A DNA stretch of 14,518 nt from Thiotrichales bacterium (GCA_024763135.1 JANTGD010000051.1:1-14518); one strand, 5' to 3'. Positions 7,498-14,518 are shown, counted from the stretch's first letter. Translations and numbers: made by a program. Notes: generated by a model not told the origin, from the sequence alone.

Positions 7498-8160
7498 TTA
7501 ACTTTTGAGATACCGAGTCAGGAATTCGTGACGCGCCACAGTGACCGCGCCAAGGCTCATGAGGTGGGGATTGGGTAGCTGACAGTCGATCACAGGGATC
7601 TGACGGGCTTTGAGCCATTCCGCCAGATAGACCAACGCGACTTTGGACATATCGCGCTCACGCGAAAACATCGATTCCCCAGAATAAACGCGTTCGAGCA
7701 ACACACCATACAACCCACCTACGAGCTTACCTTCGCCGTTCCAGACTTCAACCGAGTGCGCATACCCCAGCTCATGGAGTTGTGCGTAGGCGTGCATCAT
7801 TTCGCGGGTAATCCAAGTGCCGCGTGCGCCTGCGCGGGGTGCTGCACAGGCCTCAACGACAGCCATAAAATCCTTATCGAAGGAGACGGTATAGACTTTA
7901 TTACGCAGGGTTTTCCTGAGACTGCGTGATATCTTCAGTTGATCGGTGTAGATGAGGGCACGAGGGTCCGGTGACCACCACAGGATGGGTTGACCTTTCT
8001 CGTACCAGGGAAAAATCCCACGACGATAAGCACGCAACAATCTTTCTGGTGCAAGGTCGCCTCCAACGGCAAGCAACCCGTCAGGTTCTCGCAGTGCGTA
8101 GTCCACGGGTGGGAAGTCACCGTCGGGATCGCTGGGATCCAGCCAAGTTAACGTACCCAT
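7498..8160 (-). CDS. aat: Leucyl/phenylalanyl-tRNA--protein transferase
   Basis: 220 aa from the ATG at 8160. Family motifs in order: ALREPDGLLAVGGDL, AYRRGIFPWYE, ILWWSPDPRAL, GTWITREM, LHELGYAHSVEVW, LVGGLYG, GESMFSRE and IDCQLPNPHLMSLGA. It transfers Leu or Phe from aminoacyl-tRNA to N-terminal Arg or Lys, marking proteins for ClpS/ClpAP (bacterial N-end rule); cytoplasmic. E. coli Aat has 234 residues. The frame is open to a TTG at 8190 with another ATG at 8175. None has a good Shine-Dalgarno; I chose 8160 because MGTLTWLDP lies where homologues start. It lies on the same strand as trxB, 282 nt downstream of it. The E. coli order aat-cydCD-trxB-lrp-ftsK is kept here without cydCD and lrp. 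Confidence 0.95.
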   Translation of the reverse strand: MGTLTWLDPSDPDGDFPPVDYALREPDGLLAVGGDLAPERLLRAYRRGIFPWYEKGQPILWWSPDPRALIYTDQLKISRSLRKTLRNKVYTVSFDKDFMAVVEACAAPRAGARGTWITREMMHAYAQLHELGYAHSVEVWNGEGKLVGGLYGVLLERVYSGESMFSRERDMSKVALVYLAEWLKARQIPVIDCQLPNPHLMSLGAVTVARHEFLTRYLKS

Positions 8161-8190
8161 ATTGCCATTGTGCATGCCAGTATCTGCCAA

Positions 8191-8442
8191 AATCTATGCG
8201 TCAATCGAGGTAACGGCTCAGTTCACTGGGACGCTGAGCAGTCAGCGGTGTATCGATCACTACACGTTGCGTAGTGACAGTTCGAGTTGATTCAATGCCT
8301 CTGGATCTCTCTGACGTTCGGCATGGTAGCTGCGTTCCAGAGTGTTTACTCTGGCGTGCCGATCACTGAATCCATCAAGGCGCCCGTTGCTACCAGTAGG
8401 ACAGTAACCTTAGCCTGAATGACTCAGATCGAGCCCTCTTGC
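8191..8442. other. Intergenic region trxB-aat with several hairpins
   Basis: No gene is visible in these 252 bp. Three perfect inverted repeats lie inside: GCTCAG 8216-8221 with CTGAGC 8234-8239; TCACTAC 8257-8263 with GTAGTGA 8271-8277 (7-nt loop); and CCAGAGT 8337-8343 with ACTCTGG 8348-8354 (4-nt loop GTTT). None carries a T-run on the minus strand, so none is a textbook intrinsic terminator for trxB. A TTCGAGTT stretch near 8281 recalls a T-arm, but no tRNA fold follows. Confidence 0.55.
8337..8354. repeat. Stem-loop downstream of trxB
   Basis: Perfect 7-bp stem, CCAGAGT and ACTCTGG, closed by the tetraloop GTTT. It lies about 90 nt past the trxB stop in the minus-strand transcript. It could stabilise the 3' end or assist Rho-dependent termination; no U-run follows. 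Confidence 0.5.
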
Positions 8443-9396
8443 TCAATTACAGTTATCCAGGTATTTCTCTGCATCCAGTGCCGCCATACAACCCGTCCCG
8501 GCGGAGGTAATCGCTTGCCGGTATACATGATCCATCACGTCACCTGCGGCAAACACGCCTTCCTGACTGGTCAGAGTGACATTGCCATTGGTGCCGCCAT
8601 GGACCTTGATATAACCGTTTTCCATCTCTAGCTGATCACTGAAGATTGCGGTATTCGGATGATGCCCAATAGCAATAAAAATGCCCTGTAGCTCGATATC
8701 CTGAGTCGTATCATCCTGGACATTGCGCACGCGCATCCCCGTGACACCGGTGTTATCCCCCAGCACCTCATCGAGAACGTGATTCCAGAGGATTTTAACA
8801 TTTCCATTTTCCGCTTTTTCCAGCAGATGATCCTGTAAGATTTTTTCGGCACGCAGGGCGTCGCGGCGATGTACCACGATGACTTCCGATGCAATATTCG
8901 ACAGGTAGAGCGCTTCTTCGACGGCGGTGTTGCCTCCACCGATGACCGCGACGCGTTGTCCTCGATAAAAGAATCCATCACAGGTGGCGCAGGCAGACAC
9001 ACCGCGGCCTTTGTAGGCTTCTTCTGACTCCAGGCCCAGATATCGGGCAGACGCACCCGTAGCAATGATGAGTGCATCGCAGGTGTAGCTGCCTGCATCG
9101 CCTTTGAGCGTAAATGGTTTTTGTTCGAGTTCAGCCGTGTGGATATGGTCGAAGATGATCTCTGTGCCAAAGCGCTCAGCGTGCTTGCGCATGCGTTCCA
9201 TCAAATCGGGTCCTTGCACGCCTTCATGATCTCCGGGCCAGTTGTCCACATCGGTCGTCGTGGTCAGCTGTCCCCCCTGTTCCAGTCCCGTGATCAGCAC
9301 CGGGTTGAGATTGGCTCGGGCGGCATACACTGCGGCGGTGTACCCCGCGGGTCCGGAACCCAGAATCAGTAGGCGACAATGTTTCGGCTCAGACAT
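8443..9396 (-). CDS. trxB: Thioredoxin-disulfide reductase
   Basis: 317 aa, the usual length of the low-molecular-weight bacterial enzyme. It has an FAD-binding GSGPAGYTAAVYAARA (about 13-28), the GGQLTTTTDVDNWPG stretch (41-55), the redox-active CATC (C136, C139) within ACATCDG, an NADPH-binding GGGNTAVEEALYLS (about 153-166) and the C-terminal FAD motif GVFAAGDVMD. It reduces thioredoxin with NADPH in the cytoplasm. The ATG at 9396 is preceded by GGAGAG (plus-strand 9405-9410) at 8-nt spacing, a good ribosome site that fixes the start. It is divergent from ftsK across 185 bp and followed by aat on the same strand. All catalytic residues are present. Confidence 0.97.
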   Translation of the reverse strand: MSEPKHCRLLILGSGPAGYTAAVYAARANLNPVLITGLEQGGQLTTTTDVDNWPGDHEGVQGPDLMERMRKHAERFGTEIIFDHIHTAELEQKPFTLKGDAGSYTCDALIIATGASARYLGLESEEAYKGRGVSACATCDGFFYRGQRVAVIGGGNTAVEEALYLSNIASEVIVVHRRDALRAEKILQDHLLEKAENGNVKILWNHVLDEVLGDNTGVTGMRVRNVQDDTTQDIELQGIFIAIGHHPNTAIFSDQLEMENGYIKVHGGTNGNVTLTSQEGVFAAGDVMDHVYRQAITSAGTGCMAALDAEKYLDNCN

Positions 9397-9581
9397 CCCT
9401 TATTCTCTCCAAGATTTATTGCGGGGAAAGGCGCCATGGTACGCAAACCCCGAGCCTACCTCAATATTCCACAAGCCTAACGGTTCCGTTTGGCCGGTGA
9501 TATCTTGAAACGGTTCATTTCCTTACAGGTTGCTTGAATGATACTCTCCAGGCCATTCATATTTAAGAAAAACTAATCCAA
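9397..9581. other. Divergent trxB-ftsK intergenic region
   Basis: It must carry the trxB promoter and at least part of the ftsK promoter. AACGGTTC occurs twice in direct orientation (9479-9486 and 9509-9516), 30 bp apart, about three helical turns. TTGAAA at 9505-9510 has no good -10 partner on the plus strand. lrp, which lies here in E. coli, is absent, and no small gene is seen. Confidence 0.4.
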
Positions 9582-11942
9582 ATGCCGTATAATAACGAGC
9601 ATTGGGCCTTCAATGACAAAGTGAGTAAGCGAAAAGTGACAACAAGACAGGCAGTCAGGAAGAACCGCTTGGTTCAGCCGTTGAGTGTGCAGCTGGGCAA
9701 AGGATTGCGCGAGGCGGCACTGTTTACCTTTGCGGCGGCAGCATTGTTTGTGCTGCTGGCACTGGTCAGTTACGACGTCAGGGATCCTGGTTGGTCGCAT
9801 ACCGGCGCCTACGGCGTGGGAGTCCGCAATCTGGGCGGCATCGTAGGTGCTTGGTTTGCAGATCTGGCCTTTTATCTCATGGGCGATCTCGCGTTCCTTG
9901 CACCGATTATGCTCGGTTATAGCGGCTGGCTCATTTACCGCGGGGAAGGGGAGACAGGTTCAGTCAGTGGCTTAGAGTTCGGCCTCCGCTGGTTTGGCTT
10001 TTTCGCAACTTTGGTGGCAGGTTGTGGGCTTGCTGAGTTGCATTTCGCCTCACCCGAACTACCCATGCATGCCGGTGGTCTATTGGGGAAAGCCGTGGGC
10101 GTTTCGCTGGCACAGAACTTCAATCTTCTGGGTGCCACCTTGCTATTGCTGGCTGCATTACTGTCTGGAATGACGTTGTTTACCGCGGTGTCCTGGGTCA
10201 CCGTGCTCGAAGTCGTGGGTGACCGAACCCTCAAGGCCTATGCTTGGACGCTCATCCAACTCAAAAAACTGCAAACACAACGCGAAATCCGCAAAGTACG
10301 GGAAGAACGTAACGAAACGCTTGCACCGGTCCAAAAGAAACAACGTAAGCGACGCCGACCGCGCATCGAGCCCAAAGTCGATAAACCAGAACTAAGCACC
10401 CGACCATTACGCGAAAAGCAATTGCCACTATTTTCGCCGCCTAAAGATGGCGCATTGCCAGCAATCGATCTGCTGGATCCCGCACCCGAACGGAAAAAGG
10501 GCTACTCAAGAGAATCCTTGGAAGCAATTTCACGGCAGGTCGAACTCAAACTTGCCGATTTCAAAGTCGAAGCCGAGGTGGATTCTGTCCATCCCGGCCC
10601 GGTCGTTACGCGCTTCGAGTTGAATCTCGCACCCGGCACAAAAGTCAGCAAAATTACAGGGTTGGCCAAGGATTTGGCGCGTGCCCTCTCGGTCATCAGC
10701 GTGCGAGTGGTAGAGGTGATTCCCGGCAAATCCACCATCGGTATAGAAATTCCCAATGAATCACGGGAAACGGTCGCTCTGAGCGAGGTGCTTTCGTCGA
10801 AGGAGTACGATAAATCCGCAGCGCCTCTTACCTTGGGACTAGGCAAGGATATCAGCGGTAAACCCATTATGGCCGACGTCGCCAAAATGCCACATTTATT
10901 GGTGGCCGGTACCACCGGTTCCGGAAAATCAGTCGCGGTTAATGCGATGCTGCTTAGCATCCTGTTCAAATCCACCCCAAAAGAGGTGCGCCTGATTCTC
11001 ATCGATCCCAAGATGCTGGAATTAAGTGTGTATGATGAAATTCCTCACTTGTTGACACCAGTGGTCACCGACATGAAGGACGCTGCCAACGCACTGCGCT
11101 GGAGTGTGGGCGAGATGGAACGACGCTACCAGCTCATGTCTAAAATGGGGGTGAGAAACCTGGCGGGCTTCAACCGTAAGGTGATCGAAGCACAACAACA
11201 GGGCGAGCCGATCAAAGATCCATTGTGGCGCCCCAATGAGTTGTTGGAAGACGATGTTGCTTCCGATTTGGAGCCCTTGCCCAAGATTGTGGTCGTGGTC
11301 GATGAGTTTGCGGATCTGATGATGACCGTCGGCAAGAAAGTGGAAGAATTGATAGCCCGGCTCGCACAAAAAGCCCGTGCAGCGGGAATCCATTTGATTC
11401 TTGCCACGCAACGGCCCTCAGTAGATGTGATCACCGGATTGATCAAGGCCAATATCCCGTCCCGGATTGCGTTTCAGGTGTCGTCAAAAATCGATTCCCG
11501 CACGATTCTCGACCAAATGGGTGCGGAACAGCTCTTGGGATACGGCGATATGCTCTATTTGCCTGGTGGTACCAGCCTACCTGTTCGCGTGCATGGCGCA
11601 TTTGTGGATGATCATGAAGTATTGCGTGTGACAGATGCATTAAGGGCGCAAGGTGAACCTGAATATATCGAAGAGATCACCACCGGGGATGATCTCGATG
11701 CGCCCTTGCCGGGTATGGAGCCTATCGATACCGATGGGGAAACCGATGCGCTGTACGATCAAGCCGTGGCGGTTGTGACCGAATCACGTAAAGCGTCTAT
11801 CTCTTTCGTTCAACGGCGTCTCAAAGTCGGCTATAACCGCGCTGCTCGGATGATTGAACAAATGGAACAAGCAGGTATCGTCTCCGCGGTGCAGGGAAAT
11901 GGCACGCGTGAAGTCCTGGCACCACCGCCGCCAGAGCTTTAA
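9582..11942 (+). CDS. ftsK: DNA translocase FtsK
   Basis: 786 aa. The N-terminal membrane domain has about four helices (near 44-64, 84-118, 135-152, 182-208). A short, highly basic linker (about 225-300, with KKQRKRRRPR) leads to the alpha/beta motor. The motor has Walker A GTTGSGKS (443-450), Walker B VVVVDEFAD (D574, E575) and the ATQRPSVDVITGLIKANIPSRIAF block. A winged-helix gamma domain (about 725-780, with FVQRRLKVGYNRAARMIEQME) reads KOPS and contacts XerD. It pumps DNA at the closing septum and activates dimer resolution at dif. E. coli FtsK has 1329 residues; the difference is mainly its long linker. The start is uncertain: the ATG at 9582 has no clear Shine-Dalgarno and overlaps a TATAAT; GTG at 9621 or 9636 is possible and would remove 13 or 18 residues without touching the membrane domain. 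Confidence 0.96.
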   Translation: MPYNNEHWAFNDKVSKRKVTTRQAVRKNRLVQPLSVQLGKGLREAALFTFAAAALFVLLALVSYDVRDPGWSHTGAYGVGVRNLGGIVGAWFADLAFYLMGDLAFLAPIMLGYSGWLIYRGEGETGSVSGLEFGLRWFGFFATLVAGCGLAELHFASPELPMHAGGLLGKAVGVSLAQNFNLLGATLLLLAALLSGMTLFTAVSWVTVLEVVGDRTLKAYAWTLIQLKKLQTQREIRKVREERNETLAPVQKKQRKRRRPRIEPKVDKPELSTRPLREKQLPLFSPPKDGALPAIDLLDPAPERKKGYSRESLEAISRQVELKLADFKVEAEVDSVHPGPVVTRFELNLAPGTKVSKITGLAKDLARALSVISVRVVEVIPGKSTIGIEIPNESRETVALSEVLSSKEYDKSAAPLTLGLGKDISGKPIMADVAKMPHLLVAGTTGSGKSVAVNAMLLSILFKSTPKEVRLILIDPKMLELSVYDEIPHLLTPVVTDMKDAANALRWSVGEMERRYQLMSKMGVRNLAGFNRKVIEAQQQGEPIKDPLWRPNELLEDDVASDLEPLPKIVVVVDEFADLMMTVGKKVEELIARLAQKARAAGIHLILATQRPSVDVITGLIKANIPSRIAFQVSSKIDSRTILDQMGAEQLLGYGDMLYLPGGTSLPVRVHGAFVDDHEVLRVTDALRAQGEPEYIEEITTGDDLDAPLPGMEPIDTDGETDALYDQAVAVVTESRKASISFVQRRLKVGYNRAARMIEQMEQAGIVSAVQGNGTREVLAPPPPEL
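9588..9593 (+). promoter_or_regulatory. Perfect TATAAT inside the first codons of ftsK
   Basis: TATAAT lies 6 nt into the longest ftsK frame. The spaced -35 position (about 9564-9570) reads AAGAAA-like and is poor. If it is a working -10, transcription would begin near 9600 and translation at an in-frame GTG (9621 or 9636). Confidence 0.25.
9943..9950 (+). other. KOPS-like octamer GGGAAGGG
   Basis: Matches GGGNAGGG on the plus strand, inside ftsK (codons of the RGEGE stretch after the third helix). Confidence 0.35.
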
Positions 11943-12348
11943 CAGTCTGTTAAGCCATCTCGGTGGCGTATTTACGCAGACAGCCATGGGAAAAGGATGG
12001 AGTCCCTTCAACCCCGTACTCCGACCACCTTCGCCCAGCAACGCTAAACTCAGAGTGTTGTTCGCAAGGGCAGACCAACAAGTGGCCATTCGGGACGTTG
12101 TGCTCGCTTGAAATTGCACGGCCAGTCCCTCGCTACCGGCTGACCACTGCCCGATTCGCTGTATTTTTCAATGCAAGGTGGTTGGCTTACTCGTGTTCGA
12201 TTGCATGTGGATTTTACAAGCCTTTAAATTCAAACCGGTACCATACAGATAAACTCGGGAGACGTACGCTGCAAGCCCGATTAAAAACAAGCACGCAGCG
12301 TCGTTCAATCAGACCTGTCACATCACGAATGCAACCAATGAATGACTT
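11943..12348. other. 406-bp ftsK-lolA spacer without a supported gene
   Basis: Unusually long for this dense window. Three frames stay open over parts of it (plus 11854-12111, plus 11963-12352, minus 12119-11784), but two enter ftsK or lolA and all are rich in Arg, Cys, Trp and Ser, as expected of non-coding translation. TTGCAT at 12201-12206 with TTAAAT at 12224-12229 (17-nt spacer) is a weak candidate lolA promoter. I see no terminator after ftsK. Confidence 0.5.
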
Positions 12349-12972
12349 ATGAAGAACCTATTGATCGCTTTAACAACGCTTTGGGCGGTAACTGTACATT
12401 CCGCGGTGTTTGCTCAATCCGGCACCGAGATGCTCAATAGTTTTATGCGCAAAGCAAAAACGCTGGAAGCAACATTTACGCAGGAGGTACTGTCGGAAAA
12501 AGGGATGATCGTACAAACTTCTTATGGCAAATTTTACCTGTCCCGGCCAGGGAAATTCCGCTGGGTGTATGAATCCCCAACCCCTCAGGAAATCATCTCG
12601 GATGGAAAAAAACTTTGGGTATACGACAAGGACCTGGAACAGGTGACTGTCAAACCCTTGCGCCAGGCTTTGGGTAACTCTCCCGCGGCGATTCTTACAC
12701 AGCAGCATGATTTCACTAAGGATTACCTGGTACTGGAAAAATCCCCGAGGGAAGGGCTGCAATGGGTCGATTTACGCCCTAAGCGCAAAGACAGTGAATT
12801 CAAACGAATCCTGATCGGGCTTGATCGCGACGGCATTCAAGCCATGGATCTGTATGATCACCTGGGACAAATCACCATGATTCGTTTTCAGAAATCTGCT
12901 TATAATGTCGCGGTCTCACCAAAGTATTTTCGTTTCAAACCACCTGCAGGCGCTGACGTTATTGGCGAATAA
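12349..12972 (+). CDS. lolA: Outer-membrane lipoprotein carrier protein LolA
   Basis: 207 aa precursor. A Sec signal peptide (MKNLLIALTTLWAVTVHSAVFA) with probable cleavage after Ala22 leaves about 185 residues, close to mature E. coli LolA (182). The LolA pattern is visible: ATFTQEVLSEKG, GKFYLSRPGKFRWVYESPTPQEIISDGKKLWVYDKDLEQV, then NSPAAIL. It is the periplasmic chaperone that takes lipoproteins released by LolCDE to LolB at the outer membrane. In P. aeruginosa, lolD and lolE lie just past the DUF2062 gene, so they may lie off the left edge here (inference). The ATG has no clear ribosome site but gives a proper signal peptide. rarA starts inside its last codons. ftsK-lolA-rarA is a standard gammaproteobacterial order. 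Confidence 0.94.
   Translation: MKNLLIALTTLWAVTVHSAVFAQSGTEMLNSFMRKAKTLEATFTQEVLSEKGMIVQTSYGKFYLSRPGKFRWVYESPTPQEIISDGKKLWVYDKDLEQVTVKPLRQALGNSPAAILTQQHDFTKDYLVLEKSPREGLQWVDLRPKRKDSEFKRILIGLDRDGIQAMDLYDHLGQITMIRFQKSAYNVAVSPKYFRFKPPAGADVIGE
12749..12756 (+). other. KOPS-like octamer GGGAAGGG
   Basis: Matches GGGNAGGG on the plus strand, inside lolA (codons around REGL). Confidence 0.35.
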
Positions 12973-14302
12973 TTCCTCAAAGAGTACGCTTTTCCATCCT
13001 CTGGCGGACCGGTTGCGCCCGACGTGTCTGGAGGATATTGCGGGGCAGACACATATTCTTGGGCCCGGTAAGCCGCTCTACAATTCGTTACTGGAGCGGC
13101 GCATCCATTCCATGGTGCTGTGGGGCCCGCCGGGCAGCGGTAAAACCACGTTGGCGCGCTTGTTTGCGCTACAAGTGGATGCACATTTCGAGTCACTGTC
13201 TGCGGTTCTGTCCGGCGTAAAAGACATCCGTCTCGCGGTACAACACGCCCGGGCAAGGCGTGAGGAGACCGGGCAAGCCACCTTACTGTTCGTGGATGAG
13301 GTACACCGCTTCAACAAGTCTCAACAAGATGCGTTCCTGCCGCACATCGAGGAAGGGACGCTGACCTTTATTGGCGCCACAACAGAGAATCCTTCCTTTG
13401 AACTGAACAATGCTTTGCTATCACGCGTTCGCGTTTATGTTTTGAAACCCTTACAAATCAAAGATTTGCTGGCGATCGCAGACCGTGCGCTGATGTACCT
13501 GAAGCATGAACTCGAAGCGACGATCGCGATTTCTGATGCTCAATTACAAATTTTGGCTGAATTCTCCGACGGGGATGCCCGGCGCATGTTAAATCTGATT
13601 GAGCTGGCGGTAGACTTGGCTGAGGTTCGCGCGGAGCAATGTCACGTAACTGATGCGGTCATCGCCGCACTGACGCAGGACGGGGTACGCCGATTCGACA
13701 AGGGCGGAGAATATTTTTACGATCTGATTTCGGCTTTGCACAAGTCCGTGCGCGGCAGCCAACCGGACGCGGCACTCTACTGGTTTTGTCGCATGCTAGA
13801 CGGCGGCGCGGATCCCCGCTACATCAGCCGGCGCTTGATTCGAATGGCTTCAGAAGATATTGGTAATGCGGATCCCCGCGCCTTGCAGCTCGCCATGGAC
13901 GCAGCGGCTGCATTTGAGCGCCTCGGCTCCCCCGAAGGCGAGCTCGCCTTGGCGCAAGCGGTATTGTATCTCGCCAGCGCCCCCAAAAGTAATGCAGCCT
14001 ATTTGGCTTTCAAGCGCGCGCAAGCCCTGGTCAGACAAAGCGGTACTTTGGAGGTACCCTTGCATTTGCGCAATGCCCCCACTCATTTGATGAAGGATAT
14101 GGACTATGGCAAAGGATATCGCTATGCACATGACGAACCCGATGCCTATGCTGCCGGGCAGCACTATCTGCCGGATACATTAGAGCAGGTCCGCTTGTAC
14201 GAACCTGTGCCGCGCGGTCTGGAAATAAAAATCAAAGAAAAATTGGATCATTTACGCATGCGCGATCAAAAGGCACGCAAGCGCAATGACCAAAACGTTT
14301 AA
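12962..14302 (+). CDS. rarA: Replication-associated recombination protein A (AAA+ ATPase)
   Basis: 446 aa from the chosen start, matching E. coli RarA/MgsA (447). N-terminal PLADRLRPTCLEDIAGQTHIL (about 13-33), Walker A GPPGSGKT (55-62), Walker B LLFVDEVHRFNKSQQDAFLP (D112, E113), sensor 1 FIGATTENPSFELN and LLSRVRVY (R155, probable arginine finger). The C-terminal tetramerisation region includes HKSVRGSQPDAALYW, RRLIRMASEDIGNADPRAL and HLMKDMDYGKGYRYAHD. It acts at stalled replication forks and with SSB. The frame is open from an ATG at 12905, but that lies well inside lolA and adds 19 atypical residues. TTG at 12962 gives the family length and overlaps lolA by 11 nt, with AGG at 12948-12950 upstream. 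The start is therefore inferred, the identity firm. Confidence 0.93.
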   Translation: MANNSSKSTLFHPLADRLRPTCLEDIAGQTHILGPGKPLYNSLLERRIHSMVLWGPPGSGKTTLARLFALQVDAHFESLSAVLSGVKDIRLAVQHARARREETGQATLLFVDEVHRFNKSQQDAFLPHIEEGTLTFIGATTENPSFELNNALLSRVRVYVLKPLQIKDLLAIADRALMYLKHELEATIAISDAQLQILAEFSDGDARRMLNLIELAVDLAEVRAEQCHVTDAVIAALTQDGVRRFDKGGEYFYDLISALHKSVRGSQPDAALYWFCRMLDGGADPRYISRRLIRMASEDIGNADPRALQLAMDAAAAFERLGSPEGELALAQAVLYLASAPKSNAAYLAFKRAQALVRQSGTLEVPLHLRNAPTHLMKDMDYGKGYRYAHDEPDAYAAGQHYLPDTLEQVRLYEPVPRGLEIKIKEKLDHLRMRDQKARKRNDQNV

Positions 14303-14375
14303 AGCCGGCTGTACATTGCTGGTGTTGTCAGTTTGTAACGACTCGGTGAGTTGTCAAAAAATGAAGTCACTGCCC

Positions 14376-14402
14376 GGATTGCCGTAATGACTCAGGCAAT
14401 CC
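14376..14402. repeat. Stem-loop downstream of rarA
   Basis: Perfect 8-bp inverted repeat, GGATTGCC and GGCAATCC, around an 11-nt loop, 74 nt past the rarA stop. It lacks a following T-run, so it is at most a Rho-assisted or stabilising 3' hairpin. Confidence 0.55.
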
Positions 14403-14473
14403 ATAGCAATGCCTCATTCAGCCTAAAAACCTCAGTTGGGCGCAAAAAAGACGCGTAAGATATTGGTGTGCAT

Positions 14474-14511
14474 GGTGACTCGGAAAAACTCGTGGTCACC
14501 TTATTGGTGAT
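14474..14511 (+). promoter_or_regulatory. Possible mutually exclusive hairpins in a leader
   Basis: GGTGAC (14474-14479) can pair with GTCACC (14495-14500). The same TCACC (14496-14500) can instead pair with GGTGA (14506-14510) around TTATT. The two stems compete for one strand, and the second lies just before a GAGAGG ribosome-site-like sequence. The stems are short, so this is only suggestive. Confidence 0.3.
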
Positions 14512-14518
14512 GAGAGGT

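Larger units (their letters stand above)
14303..14518. other. Region downstream of rarA with hairpins, no clear gene
   Basis: serS or crcB often follow rarA, but no start of either is seen before the edge. GGATTGCC 14376-14383 pairs with GGCAATCC 14395-14402 (8-bp stem, 11-nt loop, no T-run). A second structure lies at 14474-14511. GAGAGG at 14512-14517 resembles a ribosome site, so a plus-strand gene may begin just past the right edge. Confidence 0.45.

Noticed and set aside
8271..8300. T-arm-like TTCGAGTT suggesting a tRNA
   Set aside because: No acceptor stem, anticodon arm or D-arm can be drawn around it.
8628..9170. 180-aa minus-strand ORF
   Set aside because: Alternate frame of trxB on the same strand, rich in Ser/Arg/Ile; trxB is certain here.
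9479..9516. AACGGTTC direct repeat before ftsK as an operator
   Set aside because: An 8-bp repeat in a 185-bp gap is not rare by chance (roughly one in four) and matches no motif I know.
10502..11011. 169-aa minus-strand ORF
   Set aside because: Antisense to the FtsK motor domain; no support.
11963..12352. 129-aa plus ORF in the ftsK-lolA spacer
   Set aside because: Cys/Trp/Arg-rich, runs into the lolA start, no ribosome site or family resemblance; treated as spacer.
14286..14387. 33-codon ORF (MTKTFKAGCTLL...) overlapping the rarA end, lipoprotein-like at first sight
   Set aside because: Too short, no clear ribosome site, and the end runs into a hairpin; no evidence that it is translated.

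Overview
The window is chromosomal DNA from a gammaproteobacterium. The evidence is the gene set and order: comEC, msbA, lpxK and the small Trm112-like gene ycaR on one side, and aat, trxB, ftsK, lolA and rarA on the other. Both blocks are hallmarks of this class. Protein resemblance alone does not allow a safe genus call. I see no insertion sequence, phage gene, CRISPR array, rRNA or tRNA.

Layout. Positions 1-332 (minus) hold the N-terminal part of a DUF2062 membrane protein that runs off the left edge. A 171-bp divergent gap separates it from a plus-strand block: comEC (DNA-uptake channel), exbB-exbD (proton-driven motor pair, ATGA overlap), msbA (lipid A flippase), lpxK (lipid A 4'-kinase) and ycaR (overlaps the lpxK end). 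Convergent with this, on the minus strand, come trxB (thioredoxin reductase), aat (N-end-rule transferase) and an unrecognised 93-aa gene just downstream of aat. trxB is divergent from ftsK (DNA translocase). ftsK is followed by a 406-bp apparently non-coding spacer, then lolA (lipoprotein carrier) and rarA (replication-fork AAA+ ATPase), which overlap. The last 216 bp carry no convincing gene but contain hairpins.

How the genes relate. comEC-exbBD-msbA-lpxK-ycaR is mainly an envelope cluster: LpxK finishes the lipid A core, MsbA flips it, and ExbBD could energise an envelope process. LolA, further right, moves lipoproteins to the outer membrane. FtsK and RarA act on chromosome segregation and stalled forks, TrxB on thiol redox, Aat on protein turnover.

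Nothing here looks like a new defence or metabolic system. The points worth a second look are: a 93-bp cluster of inverted repeats with four alternating TAGCGG copies, overlapping a likely -10 box before exbB; the unassigned 93-aa gene at the synteny break where kdsB would normally sit; the large ftsK-lolA spacer; a one-sided distribution of FtsK-orienting octamers (four on plus, none on minus); and alternative hairpins at the right edge. Several starts are non-ATG or ambiguous, and my chosen starts are stated per gene.
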